64,000 bases of DNA from Mycobacterium montefiorense. GTDB lineage: Bacteria > Actinomycetota > Actinomycetes > Mycobacteriales > Mycobacteriaceae. The position numbers and the translations under genes were made by a program. Positions 27,877 to 36,254 of this stretch are shown here, one piece after another; the stretch's first letter is position 1; every line of letters starts with the position of its first letter. The stretch covers positions 181,946-245,945 of the forward strand of contig NZ_BFCH01000048.1 in NCBI RefSeq assembly GCF_003112775.1, read 5' to 3'. Below the pieces are notes generated by a model. It was not told the origin of the DNA, ran no database searches, and was given only the letters and a program-made list of their open reading frames with translations.

Positions 27877-27908
27877 CTGTCCACATAGTTATACACAGGT
27901 GTGGACAG
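27877..27908. promoter_or_regulatory. Inverted pair of DnaA boxes upstream of dnaA
   Basis: CTGTCCACA (27877-27885) and TGTGGACAG (27900-27908) are exact reverse complements and each differs from the mycobacterial DnaA-box consensus TTGTCCACA by one base. Between them is a third, weaker box-like element (TATACACAG). They lie about 55-90 bases upstream of the dnaA TTG, suggesting autoregulation. Confidence 0.7.
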
Positions 27909-28225
27909 GATAGGCGTATGCGGGCCGCAACCTACGGGCGACGGCTCGCGATCTGCGGGCTGGAGACAATCCCGGCTAGGTCGCCTGCACAGCTAGTAGA
28001 TCCGCCAGCATGCTTCGTTGTCGAGCGCCGCTCCAGTCTGAAACGGCATTGCCCGAAGCTAACAGTTTTCCGTGCGGCTGCCAACAGTTCTGTTGCATTC
28101 CAATCGGGTTCTTTAGGGTCTGCTGGGGCGTGTCGCGACTTGCCGACGAAGGCGTGCTGGTCGGGGCCGTCGGCAACCAAAGATTTCATGTCGGGTGTTA
28201 CTTGGTCCGTTGGGGCAGGCCAGGT

Positions 28226-28254
28226 TTGACCCGGCGAACGCTCGTCAGTACCCT
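28226..28254 (+). promoter_or_regulatory. Candidate SigA-type promoter for rpmH-rnpA
   Basis: TTGACC (28226-28231) and TACCCT (28249-28254) are separated by exactly 17 bases, matching the housekeeping promoter layout. They lie 180 bases upstream of the rpmH start in the dnaA-rpmH gap. Only sequence likeness supports this. Confidence 0.45.
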
Positions 28255-28433
28255 CATACAGTCGCCCGAAAGTCGGCGATACGGCTGCGACCCAGGAATT
28301 ATGCCCCCCGGGGACCGCGCCGGCCAGCAGCAGGACCACTTTTCGACCGAATCACGAAGCATTCGAGCTGAGTCAAACGTGAGCGGCCGGATGGCTGGGA
28401 AAGCTTCTAGCGAAACAGAACGAGGAGAACGCC

Positions 28434-28577
28434 GTGGCCAAGGGGAAGCGGACCTTCCAGCCGAACAACCGGCGCCGAGCCCGAGTGCATGGCTTCCGTC
28501 TGCGGATGCGTACCCGTGCCGGGCGTGCCATCGTGTCTGGCCGCCGCCGCAAGGGCCGCCGCGCGCTATCTGCCTGA
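28434..28577 (+). CDS. rpmH: Large ribosomal subunit protein bL34
   Basis: This 47-residue, very basic protein is read as M/V-AKGKRTFQPNNRRRARVHG... ending GRRALSA and TGA. It is the smallest gene here. The core KRTFQPNNRRRARVHGFR and RMRTRAGR are the invariant bL34 signature. The GTG start at 28434 is preceded by CGAGGAGAA. The protein binds 23S rRNA. It heads the conserved rpmH-rnpA-yidD-yidC-jag-rsmG-parA-parB run, transcribed away from dnaA. Confidence 0.97.
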   Translation: MAKGKRTFQPNNRRRARVHGFRLRMRTRAGRAIVSGRRRKGRRALSA

Positions 28578-28599
28578 TCTGACCGGCAGGCTTGTGGCG

Positions 28600-28962
28600 G
28601 TGCTTCCTGCGCGCAACCGCATGAGGCGGTCACGGGAATTCGACGCGACTGTGAAATATGGGATGCGCACAGCGCAGCCCGACCTCGTCGTGCATGTCCG
28701 CCGGGGAAGTAATGGTGAAGTGGGCAATGGGCCTCGGGTCGGGTTGATCGTCGCCAAATCAGTTGGCTCCGCGGTTGACCGGCATAAGGTCTCGCGCCGC
28801 CTTCGCAATGCCGTGCGGGGCATGCTCACCGATCTCCATCAATGCGACCAGGTGGTTATCCGGGCGTTGCCCAGTAGCCGGCAGGTGTCGTCGGCATGGT
28901 TGGAGCAGGAGCTACGCAAAGGTTTGCGGCGCGCCTTCGAACGAGCCGGAACGGACCGTTGA
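28600..28962 (+). CDS. rnpA: Ribonuclease P protein component
   Basis: This 120-residue basic protein assists the RNase P RNA in removing tRNA 5' leaders. The RNR-type motif is visible in RVGLIVAKSVGSAVDRHKVSRRLRN, with the N-terminal ARNRMRRSREF. The start is GTG 28600 (22 bases after rpmH), giving VLPARNRM. A longer frame overlapping rpmH exists but its leader is not conserved. The end overlaps the proposed yidD start by TTGA. Confidence 0.94.
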   Translation: MLPARNRMRRSREFDATVKYGMRTAQPDLVVHVRRGSNGEVGNGPRVGLIVAKSVGSAVDRHKVSRRLRNAVRGMLTDLHQCDQVVIRALPSSRQVSSAWLEQELRKGLRRAFERAGTDR

Positions 28963-29318
28963 CTGTGACGGCGCCGGCGTGCGTGAGAGTGGGCGGTGCG
29001 GGCAGGACCGTTGCGCGCGGACTGGTTTTCCTGATTCAGCTGTACCGCCATATGATCTCGCCGCTGCGCCCGGCGACGTGTCGCTTCATGCCGACCTGCA
29101 GCCAGTACGCCGTCGATGCCCTCACCGAGTACGGGTTGATTCGGGGGAGTTGGCTGGCGGCAGCCAGGCTCGTCAAGTGCGGACCATGGCATCGGGGAGG
29201 ATGGGATCCGATACCGGAGCGCACCTCAGAACACCGGGGTTGCCGGATGGACTTCGAAGACACCAGTGACACCGGGGATGCCCCGGCGCCGCGAGGGGAG
29301 AGTGAATCTTTTGTTTGA
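28959..29318 (+). CDS. yidD: Membrane protein insertion efficiency factor YidD
   Basis: This roughly 119-residue protein contains the YidD signature YRHMISPLRPATCRFMPTCSQYAVDAL and LVKCGPWHRGGWDP, with three conserved cysteines. An N-terminal amphipathic helix (RGLVFLIQLYRH) attaches it to the inner membrane near YidC. The start is uncertain: TTG 28959 couples it to rnpA, GTG 28965 and GTG 28980 are alternatives. The last 17 bases overlap yidC. Confidence 0.9.
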   Translation: MTVTAPACVRVGGAGRTVARGLVFLIQLYRHMISPLRPATCRFMPTCSQYAVDALTEYGLIRGSWLAAARLVKCGPWHRGGWDPIPERTSEHRGCRMDFEDTSDTGDAPAPRGESESFV

Positions 29319-30393
29319 TGTGTTCAGCCTCGACTTCGTCTACTACCCGGTGTCGTGGATCATGTGGCTCTGGTACAAGCTGTTCGCCTCGATGCTGGGG
29401 ACGTCCAACTTTTTCGCCTGGGCGCTGTCGGTGATGTTCCTCGTGTTCACGTTGCGCGCGCTGCTCTACAAGCCGTTCGTGCGCCAGATCCGCACCACCC
29501 GGCAGATGCAGGAATTGCAGCCACAGATCAAGGCGCTGCAGAAGAAGTACGGCAAGGACCGTCAGCGGATGGCGCTCGAGATGCAAAAGCTGCAACGCGA
29601 GCACGGGTTCAATCCGATCCTGGGCTGCCTGCCGATGCTCGCCCAGATCCCGGTCTTCCTCGGGCTCTATCACGTGTTGCGTTCGTTCAACCGCACTACG
29701 GGCGGCTTCGGGCAGCCACAGATGTCGGTCTTCCAAAATCGCTTGACGGGCAACTACATGTTCAGCCCGACGGACGTCGGGCACTTCCTGGACGCGAATC
29801 TGTTTGGCGCGCCCATCGGTGCGTCCATGACGCAGCGCACCGGTCTGGACGCCTTCATCGACTTCAGCCGCCCGTCGGTCATCCTGGTCGGCGCTCCGGT
29901 GATGATCTTGGCGGGCGTCGCGACCTACTTCAACAGTCGAGCATCGGTCGCCCGGCAGAGCGCGGAAGCCGCAGCCAATCCGCAGACCGCCATGATGAAC
30001 AAACTCGCCTTGTACGTCTTTCCATTGGGAGTGGTCGTCGGCGGCCCTTTCCTGCCGCTGGCGATCATCTTGTACTGGTTCGCGAACAACATCTGGACCT
30101 TCGGTCAGCAGCACTACGTCTTCAACATGATTGAGAAAGAGGACGAGGCCAAGAAACAGGAAGTGCTTCAGCGGCGGGCGGCCAATGCGCCGCAGCCGGG
30201 AGCCAAGCCGAAGCGCAAGGCAACACCGGCGAGCGACAACGGCTCGTCGACGGCTGGCGACGACATCGAGTCGGTGACGGAAGCGGACGGCGACGGGGGC
30301 GAGGACGCCACGCCGGACACGACCGGAGGCTCGAATGGTCCGAGCACCCGCACACCGAGACCGGGTGCTCGACCGAAGAAACGGAAGCGCTGA
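29302..30393 (+). CDS. yidC: Membrane protein insertase YidC
   Basis: This 363-residue insertase has about five membrane segments and the Oxa1 core: an arginine in the first core helix (LRALLYKPFVRQ), a cytoplasmic coiled loop (QMQELQPQIKALQKKYG) and CLPMLAQIPVFLGLYH. There is no large periplasmic P1 domain, as usual for actinobacteria. The basic C-tail ends RPGARPKKRKR, which can contact ribosomes. The GTG at 29302 begins the conserved VNLLFDVFSLDFVYYP; GAGGGGAGA precedes it. Confidence 0.96.
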   Translation: MNLLFDVFSLDFVYYPVSWIMWLWYKLFASMLGTSNFFAWALSVMFLVFTLRALLYKPFVRQIRTTRQMQELQPQIKALQKKYGKDRQRMALEMQKLQREHGFNPILGCLPMLAQIPVFLGLYHVLRSFNRTTGGFGQPQMSVFQNRLTGNYMFSPTDVGHFLDANLFGAPIGASMTQRTGLDAFIDFSRPSVILVGAPVMILAGVATYFNSRASVARQSAEAAANPQTAMMNKLALYVFPLGVVVGGPFLPLAIILYWFANNIWTFGQQHYVFNMIEKEDEAKKQEVLQRRAANAPQPGAKPKRKATPASDNGSSTAGDDIESVTEADGDGGEDATPDTTGGSNGPSTRTPRPGARPKKRKR

Positions 30394-30476
30394 CAAAGGC
30401 GCCACAGCTTTACCGGGCCGTCTCCGGAGAGTGACCCGAATGAGACAGGGACGGACCCATGGATGAGGGAGAAGAA

Positions 30477-31049
30477 ATGACGGACGCTGACACCACCGAA
30501 CGTGACCTGGAAACTCCAGTGGCGGTCGAGGATGAGGCCGAGGAGACCGCGACAACAGAGGCCGGTGCCCCCGAGGGCGAGGACCTCGAGGAGCGGTTGG
30601 TCGCCGAAGGAGAGATCGCCGGCGACTATCTGGAAGAGCTACTGGATCTGTTGGACTTCGACGGCGACATCGATCTGGACGTCGAAGGCAATCGGGCGAT
30701 CGTCAGCATTGACGGCAGCGACGACTTAACCAAGTTGGTTGGCCGCGGCGGTGAGGTGCTCGACGCGCTGCAGGAGCTGACCCGACTGGCGGTGCATCAG
30801 AAGACCGGCGTCCGTAGCCGGCTGATGCTGGACGTCGCGAGTTGGCGCCGCCGTCGGCGCGAGGAACTGGCCGCGTTGGGCGACAAGGTGGCGCGGCGTG
30901 TGTTGGAGAGCGGCGAGCGCGAAGAGCTCAAGCCGATGACGCCGTTCGAGCGCAAGATCGTCCACGACGCCGTCGCGGCAGTAGACGGAGTGCACAGCGA
31001 GAGCGAAGGTGTTGAGCCGTCTCGCCGCGTTGTCGTCCTGCACGACTAG
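30477..31049 (+). CDS. Jag/KhpB-type RNA-binding protein (KH and R3H domains)
   Basis: This 190-residue protein has an acidic N-terminal tail, a KH-like domain (about 55-125, VSIDGSDDLTKLVGRGGEVLDALQELTRLAVHQ) and an R3H domain (about 130-190, SWRRRRREEL, MTPFERKIVHDAV). Jag/KhpB proteins bind RNA and affect cell-wall growth and division in firmicutes; in mycobacteria the homologue follows yidC. ATG 30477 with GAGGGAGAAG upstream fits family starts; an ATG 18 bases earlier is less conserved. Confidence 0.92.
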   Translation: MTDADTTERDLETPVAVEDEAEETATTEAGAPEGEDLEERLVAEGEIAGDYLEELLDLLDFDGDIDLDVEGNRAIVSIDGSDDLTKLVGRGGEVLDALQELTRLAVHQKTGVRSRLMLDVASWRRRRREELAALGDKVARRVLESGEREELKPMTPFERKIVHDAVAAVDGVHSESEGVEPSRRVVVLHD

Positions 31050-31109
31050 TCGGGGACCGGGTTACATCGGTGTAGTTCATCCCGCCCTGTAGGTCCGAAG
31101 ACCGGAGGA

Positions 31110-31844
31110 ATGTTTCACGTGAAACATGTCGGCGGCTTGGGCGGGGCGGAAGCATCCGGCACCATGGGCGCCGGGCCGGCACCCACCGCGGCGGCCCAAA
31201 TCTTCGGAGCACGGCTTGCGGTCGCGGAGCAGTACGCGGAAACGCTCGCGACGGCTGGAGTGGAGCGCGGACTCCTGGGTCCACGCGAGGTCGACCGCAT
31301 CTGGGAGCGCCACCTATTAAATAGTGCAGCGGTCGCCGAGGTGCTAGAGCACGGTGAGCGGATCGTCGATATCGGGAGCGGGGCGGGGTTGCCGGGGATA
31401 CCGCTCGCGATCGCACGGCCCGATCTGGAGGTCTCCCTCCTCGAGCCACTGCTACGCCGCAGCGAGTTTCTCAAAGAGGTCATTGCGGAACTAGGGTTAA
31501 CCGTCGAAGTCGTCCGTGGCCGCGCCGAAGAGCCGGAGGTACGTAGACGGTTCGGCGAGAGAGACGCCGCGGTGTCGCGAGCTGTTGCAGCGTTGGACAA
31601 GTTGACGAAGTGGAGCATGCCGTTGCTACGACCGGACGGACGGATGATTGCGATCAAGGGGGAGCGTGCTCCCGAGGAAGTCGAACAGCACCGGCGTGGG
31701 ATGGCTGCGTTGGGTGCAGTGAATGTCAGGGTGGTGACATGTGGCGCGAGCTATTTGCGTCCGCCCGCAACCGTGGTGGTAGCGCAGTGCGCAGCACGGT
31801 CGCGTCGCGGGTCGGCTCCAAGGGCGGACAGGAGAAAGCGATGA
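31110..31844 (+). CDS. rsmG: 16S rRNA (guanine-N7) methyltransferase RsmG (GidB)
   Basis: This 244-residue (from the first ATG) Rossmann-fold methyltransferase modifies 16S rRNA G527 using SAM; its loss gives low-level streptomycin resistance. Motifs: RHLLNSAA, VDIGSGAGLPGIPLAIARP (SAM loop) and AAVSRAVAALDKL. A perfect parS overlaps the start, encoding MFHVKH. GGAGGA lies at 31104-31109, too close to ATG 31110 but well spaced for the in-frame GTG at 31119, which may be the true start; ATG 31164 is a third option. The stop overlaps the parA start (ATGA). Confidence 0.93.
   Translation: MFHVKHVGGLGGAEASGTMGAGPAPTAAAQIFGARLAVAEQYAETLATAGVERGLLGPREVDRIWERHLLNSAAVAEVLEHGERIVDIGSGAGLPGIPLAIARPDLEVSLLEPLLRRSEFLKEVIAELGLTVEVVRGRAEEPEVRRRFGERDAAVSRAVAALDKLTKWSMPLLRPDGRMIAIKGERAPEEVEQHRRGMAALGAVNVRVVTCGASYLRPPATVVVAQCAARSRRGSAPRADRRKR
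31111..31126. other. parS: parS centromere site 1 (overlapping rsmG start)
   Basis: TGTTTCACGTGAAACA is a perfect 16-bp palindrome identical to the universal bacterial parS consensus bound by ParB. It contains the ATG-proximal codons and the alternative GTG start of rsmG. Confidence 0.97.
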
Positions 31845-32860
31845 GCTCTCCCCAAGATCGATTCGGTGGCTCGGGTCCCAGCGTGCAGCAGACCAATCCA
31901 GCGGGGGCACCTGTCGCGCCGCCACTGACGCCGGACGAGTCGGTGCCACTCGCGGACGAGTCGCCGAGTGAAACCGCCGCGGATGTTTCACGTGAAACAT
32001 CGAATGAGTTCGACACCCCGATCGGCGCGGCGGCAGAACGCGCCATGCGGGTGCTGCACACCACGTACCCCCCGCTGCGCAGACCGCGACACCGGCGGGT
32101 TTTTACCGTCGCAAACCAAAAGGGTGGAGTCGGCAAGACGACCACCGCGGTCAACCTCGCTGCGGCACTCGCACTGCAGGGACTCAAGACGCTCGTCATC
32201 GATCTCGACCCACAGGGCAATGCGAGCACGGCGCTCGGCATCACTGACCGGCCGGCCGGCACACCCTCGTCGTACGAAGTACTGCTCGGTGAAGAGACGC
32301 TGGATTCCGCGCTGCGCCGCAGCCCGCACAGCGACCGCCTGTTCTGCGTTCCGGCGACCATCGATTTGGCGGGTGCCGAGATCGAGTTGGTCAGCATGGT
32401 GGCACGCGAGAATCGATTGCGTACCGCCCTGGCGGAGCTCGAGCGCTTCGACTTCGATTACGTCTTCGTGGATTGCCCACCGTCGCTGGGGCTGCTGACC
32501 ATCAATGCGCTGGTGGCCGCGCCCGAGGTATTGATCCCGATCCAGTGCGAGTACTACGCATTGGAAGGTGTGTCGCAGCTGATGCGGAACATCGAGATGG
32601 TGAAGGCGCATCTCAACCCTCAGCTCGATGTGACGACGGTGGTTCTGACGATGTACGACGGCCGGACCAAGCTTGCCGATCAGGTCGCCGAGGAGGTACG
32701 CCGGTACTTCGGCGACAAGGTGTTGCGCACCGTCATCCCGCGCAGCGTCAAAGTGTCGGAAGCGCCCGGCTACAGCATGACCATCATCGATTACGACCCC
32801 GGTTCGCGCGGGGCGATGAGCTATCTCGACGCGAGCCGCGAACTCGCGCAGCGTGACTAA
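31841..32860 (+). CDS. parA: Chromosome partitioning ATPase ParA
   Basis: This 339-residue ParA/Soj ATPase has a disordered N-terminal extension of about 80 residues and a deviant Walker A KGGVGKTTTAVN, with DLDPQGNAST and VDCPPSLGLLT. It drives origin segregation with ParB and, in mycobacteria, interacts with Wag31 at the pole. ATG 31841 overlaps the rsmG stop; GGAGAAAGCG precedes it. The open frame runs upstream into rsmG but without conservation. A parS lies within codons about 48-53 (DVSRET). Confidence 0.96.
   Translation: MSSPQDRFGGSGPSVQQTNPAGAPVAPPLTPDESVPLADESPSETAADVSRETSNEFDTPIGAAAERAMRVLHTTYPPLRRPRHRRVFTVANQKGGVGKTTTAVNLAAALALQGLKTLVIDLDPQGNASTALGITDRPAGTPSSYEVLLGEETLDSALRRSPHSDRLFCVPATIDLAGAEIELVSMVARENRLRTALAELERFDFDYVFVDCPPSLGLLTINALVAAPEVLIPIQCEYYALEGVSQLMRNIEMVKAHLNPQLDVTTVVLTMYDGRTKLADQVAEEVRRYFGDKVLRTVIPRSVKVSEAPGYSMTIIDYDPGSRGAMSYLDASRELAQRD
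31984..31999. other. parS: parS centromere site 2 (inside parA)
   Basis: A second perfect TGTTTCACGTGAAACA lies 873 bases from site 1, inside the disordered N-terminal coding part of parA. The pair provides the ParB loading centre about 6 kb from oriC. Confidence 0.97.
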
Positions 32861-32883
32861 TCACCATCCGTGAAGGGACGACA

Positions 32884-33867
32884 ATGACGCAGCCGTCACG
32901 CAAGAAGGGCGGCCTCGGCCGGGGCCTGGCTTCGCTGATTCCCACCGGCCCCGCCGAGGGTGACTCGGGGCCCGCGACGCTGGGCCCCCGGATGGGGGAC
33001 GCGGCCGCTGATGTGCTGATCGGTGGGCCCGCGCCCGGAGTCAACGAAATGGGCGCGGTGTATCGCGAGATCGCACCATCCGACATCGAGCCCAACCCGC
33101 GCCAGCCGCGCCAGGTCTTCGATGACGAGGCGCTTGCCGAACTGGTGCACTCGATCCGCGAGTTCGGTCTGTTGCAGCCGATCGTGGTGCGAGCGGTCAC
33201 CCCGGCTCCGGGTGGTGCGCGTTACCAGATCGTGATGGGGGAGCGGCGCTGGCGGGCCGCCCAAGCGGCGCAGCTGGCCACCCTCCCGGCCATCGTGCGA
33301 GAGACAACTGACGACAACCTACTGCGCGACGCCTTGCTCGAAAACATCCATCGGGCACAGCTGAACCCCTTGGAAGAAGCGGCGGCATACCAGCAGTTGC
33401 TCGACGAGTTCGGGGTCACCCACGACGAACTCGCCTCGCGGATCGGGCGGTCGCGGCCGCTGATCACCAACATGATCCGCTTGCTCAAACTGCCGATCGC
33501 CGTGCAGCGCCGAGTGGCGGCGGGGGTGCTGTCCGCCGGCCATGCCCGCGCGTTGCTGTCGCTGGAGTCCGGGCCTGAAGCACAGGAAGAGTTGGCGAGC
33601 CGGATCGTCGCCGAGGGGCTGTCGGTGCGCGCTACCGAGGAGGCCGTGACGCTGGCCAACCGCGGCGACACAGCGGCGCCGGCACCGCAACGCCGCAAGC
33701 CGATTCAGATGCCGGGCCTGCAAGACGTCGCCGATAGGCTGTCGAACGCCTTCGACACCCGAGTGACGGTCAGCCTGGGCAAGCGTAAGGGGAGGATCGT
33801 GGTGGAGTTCGCCTCGGTCGAGGATCTCCAGCGGATTATCGACACTATGACCCCGCCCAAGGCATGA
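32884..33867 (+). CDS. parB: Chromosome partitioning protein ParB
   Basis: This 327-residue ParB/Spo0J CTP-dependent clamp has an N-terminal ParA-stimulating peptide (KKGGLGRGLASLIP), a CTPase domain with NPRQPR and GERRWRAAQ, a helix-turn-helix recognising parS (THDELASRIGRSRPLITNMIRLLKL) and a C-terminal dimerisation domain (IVVEFASVEDLQRIID). It loads at the two parS sites here. The start ATG is 24 bases after parA, with GAAGGGACG upstream. Confidence 0.97.
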   Translation: MTQPSRKKGGLGRGLASLIPTGPAEGDSGPATLGPRMGDAAADVLIGGPAPGVNEMGAVYREIAPSDIEPNPRQPRQVFDDEALAELVHSIREFGLLQPIVVRAVTPAPGGARYQIVMGERRWRAAQAAQLATLPAIVRETTDDNLLRDALLENIHRAQLNPLEEAAAYQQLLDEFGVTHDELASRIGRSRPLITNMIRLLKLPIAVQRRVAAGVLSAGHARALLSLESGPEAQEELASRIVAEGLSVRATEEAVTLANRGDTAAPAPQRRKPIQMPGLQDVADRLSNAFDTRVTVSLGKRKGRIVVEFASVEDLQRIIDTMTPPKA

Positions 33868-33871
33868 CCCG

Positions 33872-33899
33872 TTACACCGTGTAATTACGTCACTGTGAC
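33872..33899. promoter_or_regulatory. Two short palindromes after parB
   Basis: TTACACCGTGTAA (33872-33884) and GTCACTGTGAC (33889-33899) are near-adjacent odd-length palindromes just after the parB stop. They may be operator sites for the gene starting at 34152 or a weak termination structure. No T-tract follows. The rest of the 284-base gap (33868-34151) shows no gene. Confidence 0.3.
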
Positions 33900-34151
33900 A
33901 CAGCGCGGGTTTCTGGTCCGCATTTGACCTACGTGGGCGCGGAGATCCGTTGTGCATCAAGACTTTTCGGAACTCGGCACACTTTCGCGCCGCGCCGCGG
34001 GGCGGCCGGGCGCACGCCTCGGCGTGGCAGGGCCAACACTGGCCCGAGAACGACAAACTCTCCTATCCTGGAGGGGTTGTTGGCCACGTCAGCCCGGGGC
34101 CAGCCGGGTTAGCGGCGACGGGCTGCGATACGCATGGAAGCCAGGAGGCTA

Positions 34152-34904
34152 GTGTCCGCTCGAATCACGCCCCTGCGGCTCGAAGCCTTCGAGCAGCTTC
34201 CCAAGCACGCGCGTCGCTGCGTCTTCTGGGAGGTCGATCCCGCGACCCTCGGCGACCAGGACCATCTCGCCGACCCGGAATTCGAAAAAGAGGCGTGGCT
34301 CTCCATGGTGATGCTGGAGTGGGGTTCGTGTGGTCAGGTCGCGACCGCGTTGCCCGACGAGCAAAGCCACACCGATCCACCATGCCTGGGCTACGTCCTG
34401 TACGCGCCGCCGGGAGCGGTGCCGCGGGCGCAGCGGTTTCCGACTGCGCCGGTGTCTGCGGACGCGGTGCTGCTGACATCGATGGGTATCGAACTCGGGC
34501 ATGCCCCCGACGACTTGCCGCACAGCCTGCTGGCCCGGGTAATCGAAGAACTGATGCGCCGCGGAGTCCGGGCGCTGGAAGCCTTCGGCCGCACGCCGGC
34601 GGCTTCGGAGGCGTTGGATCCGCAACTGGTCGATCCCGACGTGCGCCCGGTGCTGGAATCCCTCGGGGATTGCTCGGTGGAGCGCTGCATCATCGACGCG
34701 GAATTCTTGAAAGATGTGGGATTCGTTGTGGTGGCGCCGCATTCGTACTTCCCGCGACTACGCCTCGAGCTGGACAAGGGGCTGGGGTGGAAGGCGGAAG
34801 TGGAGGCGGCCTTGGAGCGCCTGCTGGCGAACGCTCAGCTGCAGCAGCCAGTCGGGGCTGGATCGGCGTCGGGAAATGTGTTGCAGAACAAGCAGAACGG
34901 TTAA
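34152..34904 (+). CDS. Conserved mycobacterial protein of unknown function (Rv3916c-like)
   Basis: This 250-residue soluble protein begins VSARITPLRLEAFEQLPKHARRCVFWEVDP. The pattern LSMVMLEWGSCGQVA, CLGYVLYAPP, LARVIEELMRRGVRALEAFGR and a C-terminal FLKDVGFVVVAPHSYFPRLRLEL recalls a GNAT acetyltransferase fold, but I cannot identify the acetyl-CoA loop with confidence. Start GTG 34152 follows CCAGGAGG at good spacing; an upstream in-frame ATG lacks one. It is conserved between parB and cwlM. Its stop codon shares the TTAA tetramer with the cwlM stop. Confidence 0.8.
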   Translation: MSARITPLRLEAFEQLPKHARRCVFWEVDPATLGDQDHLADPEFEKEAWLSMVMLEWGSCGQVATALPDEQSHTDPPCLGYVLYAPPGAVPRAQRFPTAPVSADAVLLTSMGIELGHAPDDLPHSLLARVIEELMRRGVRALEAFGRTPAASEALDPQLVDPDVRPVLESLGDCSVERCIIDAEFLKDVGFVVVAPHSYFPRLRLELDKGLGWKAEVEAALERLLANAQLQQPVGAGSASGNVLQNKQNG

Positions 34905-36121
34905 GCGCCGCCGAGTCGGGTGGTCCGCTCTACTGACAGTTCGTGAGCAAGCAGTTCGGCGAACGTGAACGTTCCGGTGGGCCGGTCATTCTTGCCGAGC
35001 AGGTAGAGCCGCTTGACCGCGGCGAGGATACCTTCGGCGATGGCATCGCGCGCTTGTGTGGCGAGCAGCATGTCCCGATCACCCGCGTTGGTGATGTAGC
35101 CGACGTCGACCTGGACGGTGGGCATCCGCGTCAGGCGCAGCAGGTCCCAAGTACGGCCATGCGTCCGGCAATCCCGTAATCCGGTGCGGGCCACCACTTC
35201 CCGCTGAATGAAGTCGGCGAGATTACGGCCGATCGTCGACACCGAACCGTGCGAGTTGCCGAAGTGGAACGAGGCCACGCCGTTGGCTGAAGGGCTGACC
35301 TGAGCTTCGCAGCGCAGGCTGATCATCAGGTCCGCGCCCACATTGTTAGCCGTCGCGGCACGCTCGGCGTCCGAGGGGCTGCGGTTGGTTGGCCGGGACA
35401 GGAACGTCTCCATGCCGATCGCGGTCATCCGGCCCTCGAGGCGACTGGCCAAGTCCCACAAGATATCTGCTTCGCTGACCGGGCCGGCCGGGCCCGGTGC
35501 TATGAGGCCGCGGTCGTCGCCGCCGCGGCCTGGATCGATGATGATCCGCTTGCCCGAGAGCCGGGGGCCAGATCGACGGACCAGTTCTTCTTCGCGGATT
35601 GCGTGCGGCGAGCCACCGCTGACCCGCGAACTTAGAAAGTACAAAGAGCGTAAGGTTTCCGGGCCACAGATCCCGTCGGCGGACATCCCGTACTCGCGCT
35701 GGTACGACATCAACGCGTTGTGCGTCTGCAAGCCGAAATGTCCGTCGACCAATCCCGTGTAGAAACCGAGGTCCTGGAGCCGGGCCTGCAATGTCGCAAC
35801 ATCGTCGCCGTATAGAGGTGCGCCGAATTGGTGGTACAGCGTGCGTGCGCCGAGGCGGTAGGACGCTTCTTTGAGCGCGCGGTAGGTGGCCTCGCCGACG
35901 ATGCCGTCGACCAGTAGGCCACGATGCTGCTGGAAGGCACGTACCGCCTGGTCGAGCTGGGCATCGAAAACCTCAAGGGCCACATGCCGGCCCGTGGTCA
36001 AGTCTTCTTCGGCGTTGTCGAGAAGCCCTAGTGCAGCCAGCGAGGCCCGGATCTCGGTCACAGCTGCGCTGCGGTCACCACAGCGCAGCACGTCGCCGTA
36101 TTCGCGGCGCGGACTCGACAT
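34901..36121 (-). CDS. cwlM: CwlM, amidase-like regulator of peptidoglycan synthesis
   Basis: This 406-residue protein has two N-terminal peptidoglycan-binding-like domains (about 10-165) and a C-terminal Amidase_3-like domain (about 190-380). No signal peptide is present. The usual first zinc ligand motif DPGHGG reads DPGRGG and the later ISLH-type ligand reads ISLRCEA, so two ligands are Arg. This fits the known role of mycobacterial CwlM as a cytoplasmic PknB substrate that activates MurA and binds lipid-II machinery rather than as a hydrolase. ATG 36121 gives MSSPRREYG and the same length as in M. tuberculosis. Confidence 0.95.
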   Translation of the reverse strand: MSSPRREYGDVLRCGDRSAAVTEIRASLAALGLLDNAEEDLTTGRHVALEVFDAQLDQAVRAFQQHRGLLVDGIVGEATYRALKEASYRLGARTLYHQFGAPLYGDDVATLQARLQDLGFYTGLVDGHFGLQTHNALMSYQREYGMSADGICGPETLRSLYFLSSRVSGGSPHAIREEELVRRSGPRLSGKRIIIDPGRGGDDRGLIAPGPAGPVSEADILWDLASRLEGRMTAIGMETFLSRPTNRSPSDAERAATANNVGADLMISLRCEAQVSPSANGVASFHFGNSHGSVSTIGRNLADFIQREVVARTGLRDCRTHGRTWDLLRLTRMPTVQVDVGYITNAGDRDMLLATQARDAIAEGILAAVKRLYLLGKNDRPTGTFTFAELLAHELSVERTTRLGGA

Positions 36122-36254
36122 ACCAAGGGCCCTCCGGGACAACTGACAGGCTCACAAACGCACTACAGCTAACCGGTATTGTCGCAGATCCTTCTCAATT
36201 TCGGGAAAACGCCAGGCTAAACGGCGAGGCATTGCCGCAAAGCGCCGGATGCGG

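Larger units (their letters stand above)
27822..28433. other. dnaA-rpmH divergent intergenic region
   Basis: This is a 612-base noncoding interval holding the divergent promoters of dnaA and the rpmH operon. It contains the paired DnaA boxes at 27877-27908 and a candidate rpmH promoter at 28226-28254. I see no credible gene; the open frames through it are GC-driven and lack a conserved start or ribosome site. Confidence 0.7.

Noticed and set aside
27822..27896. 25-codon N-terminal extension of DnaA to an ATG
   Set aside because: The conserved protein begins at TTG 27821, and the extension contains a DnaA box and no ribosome site.
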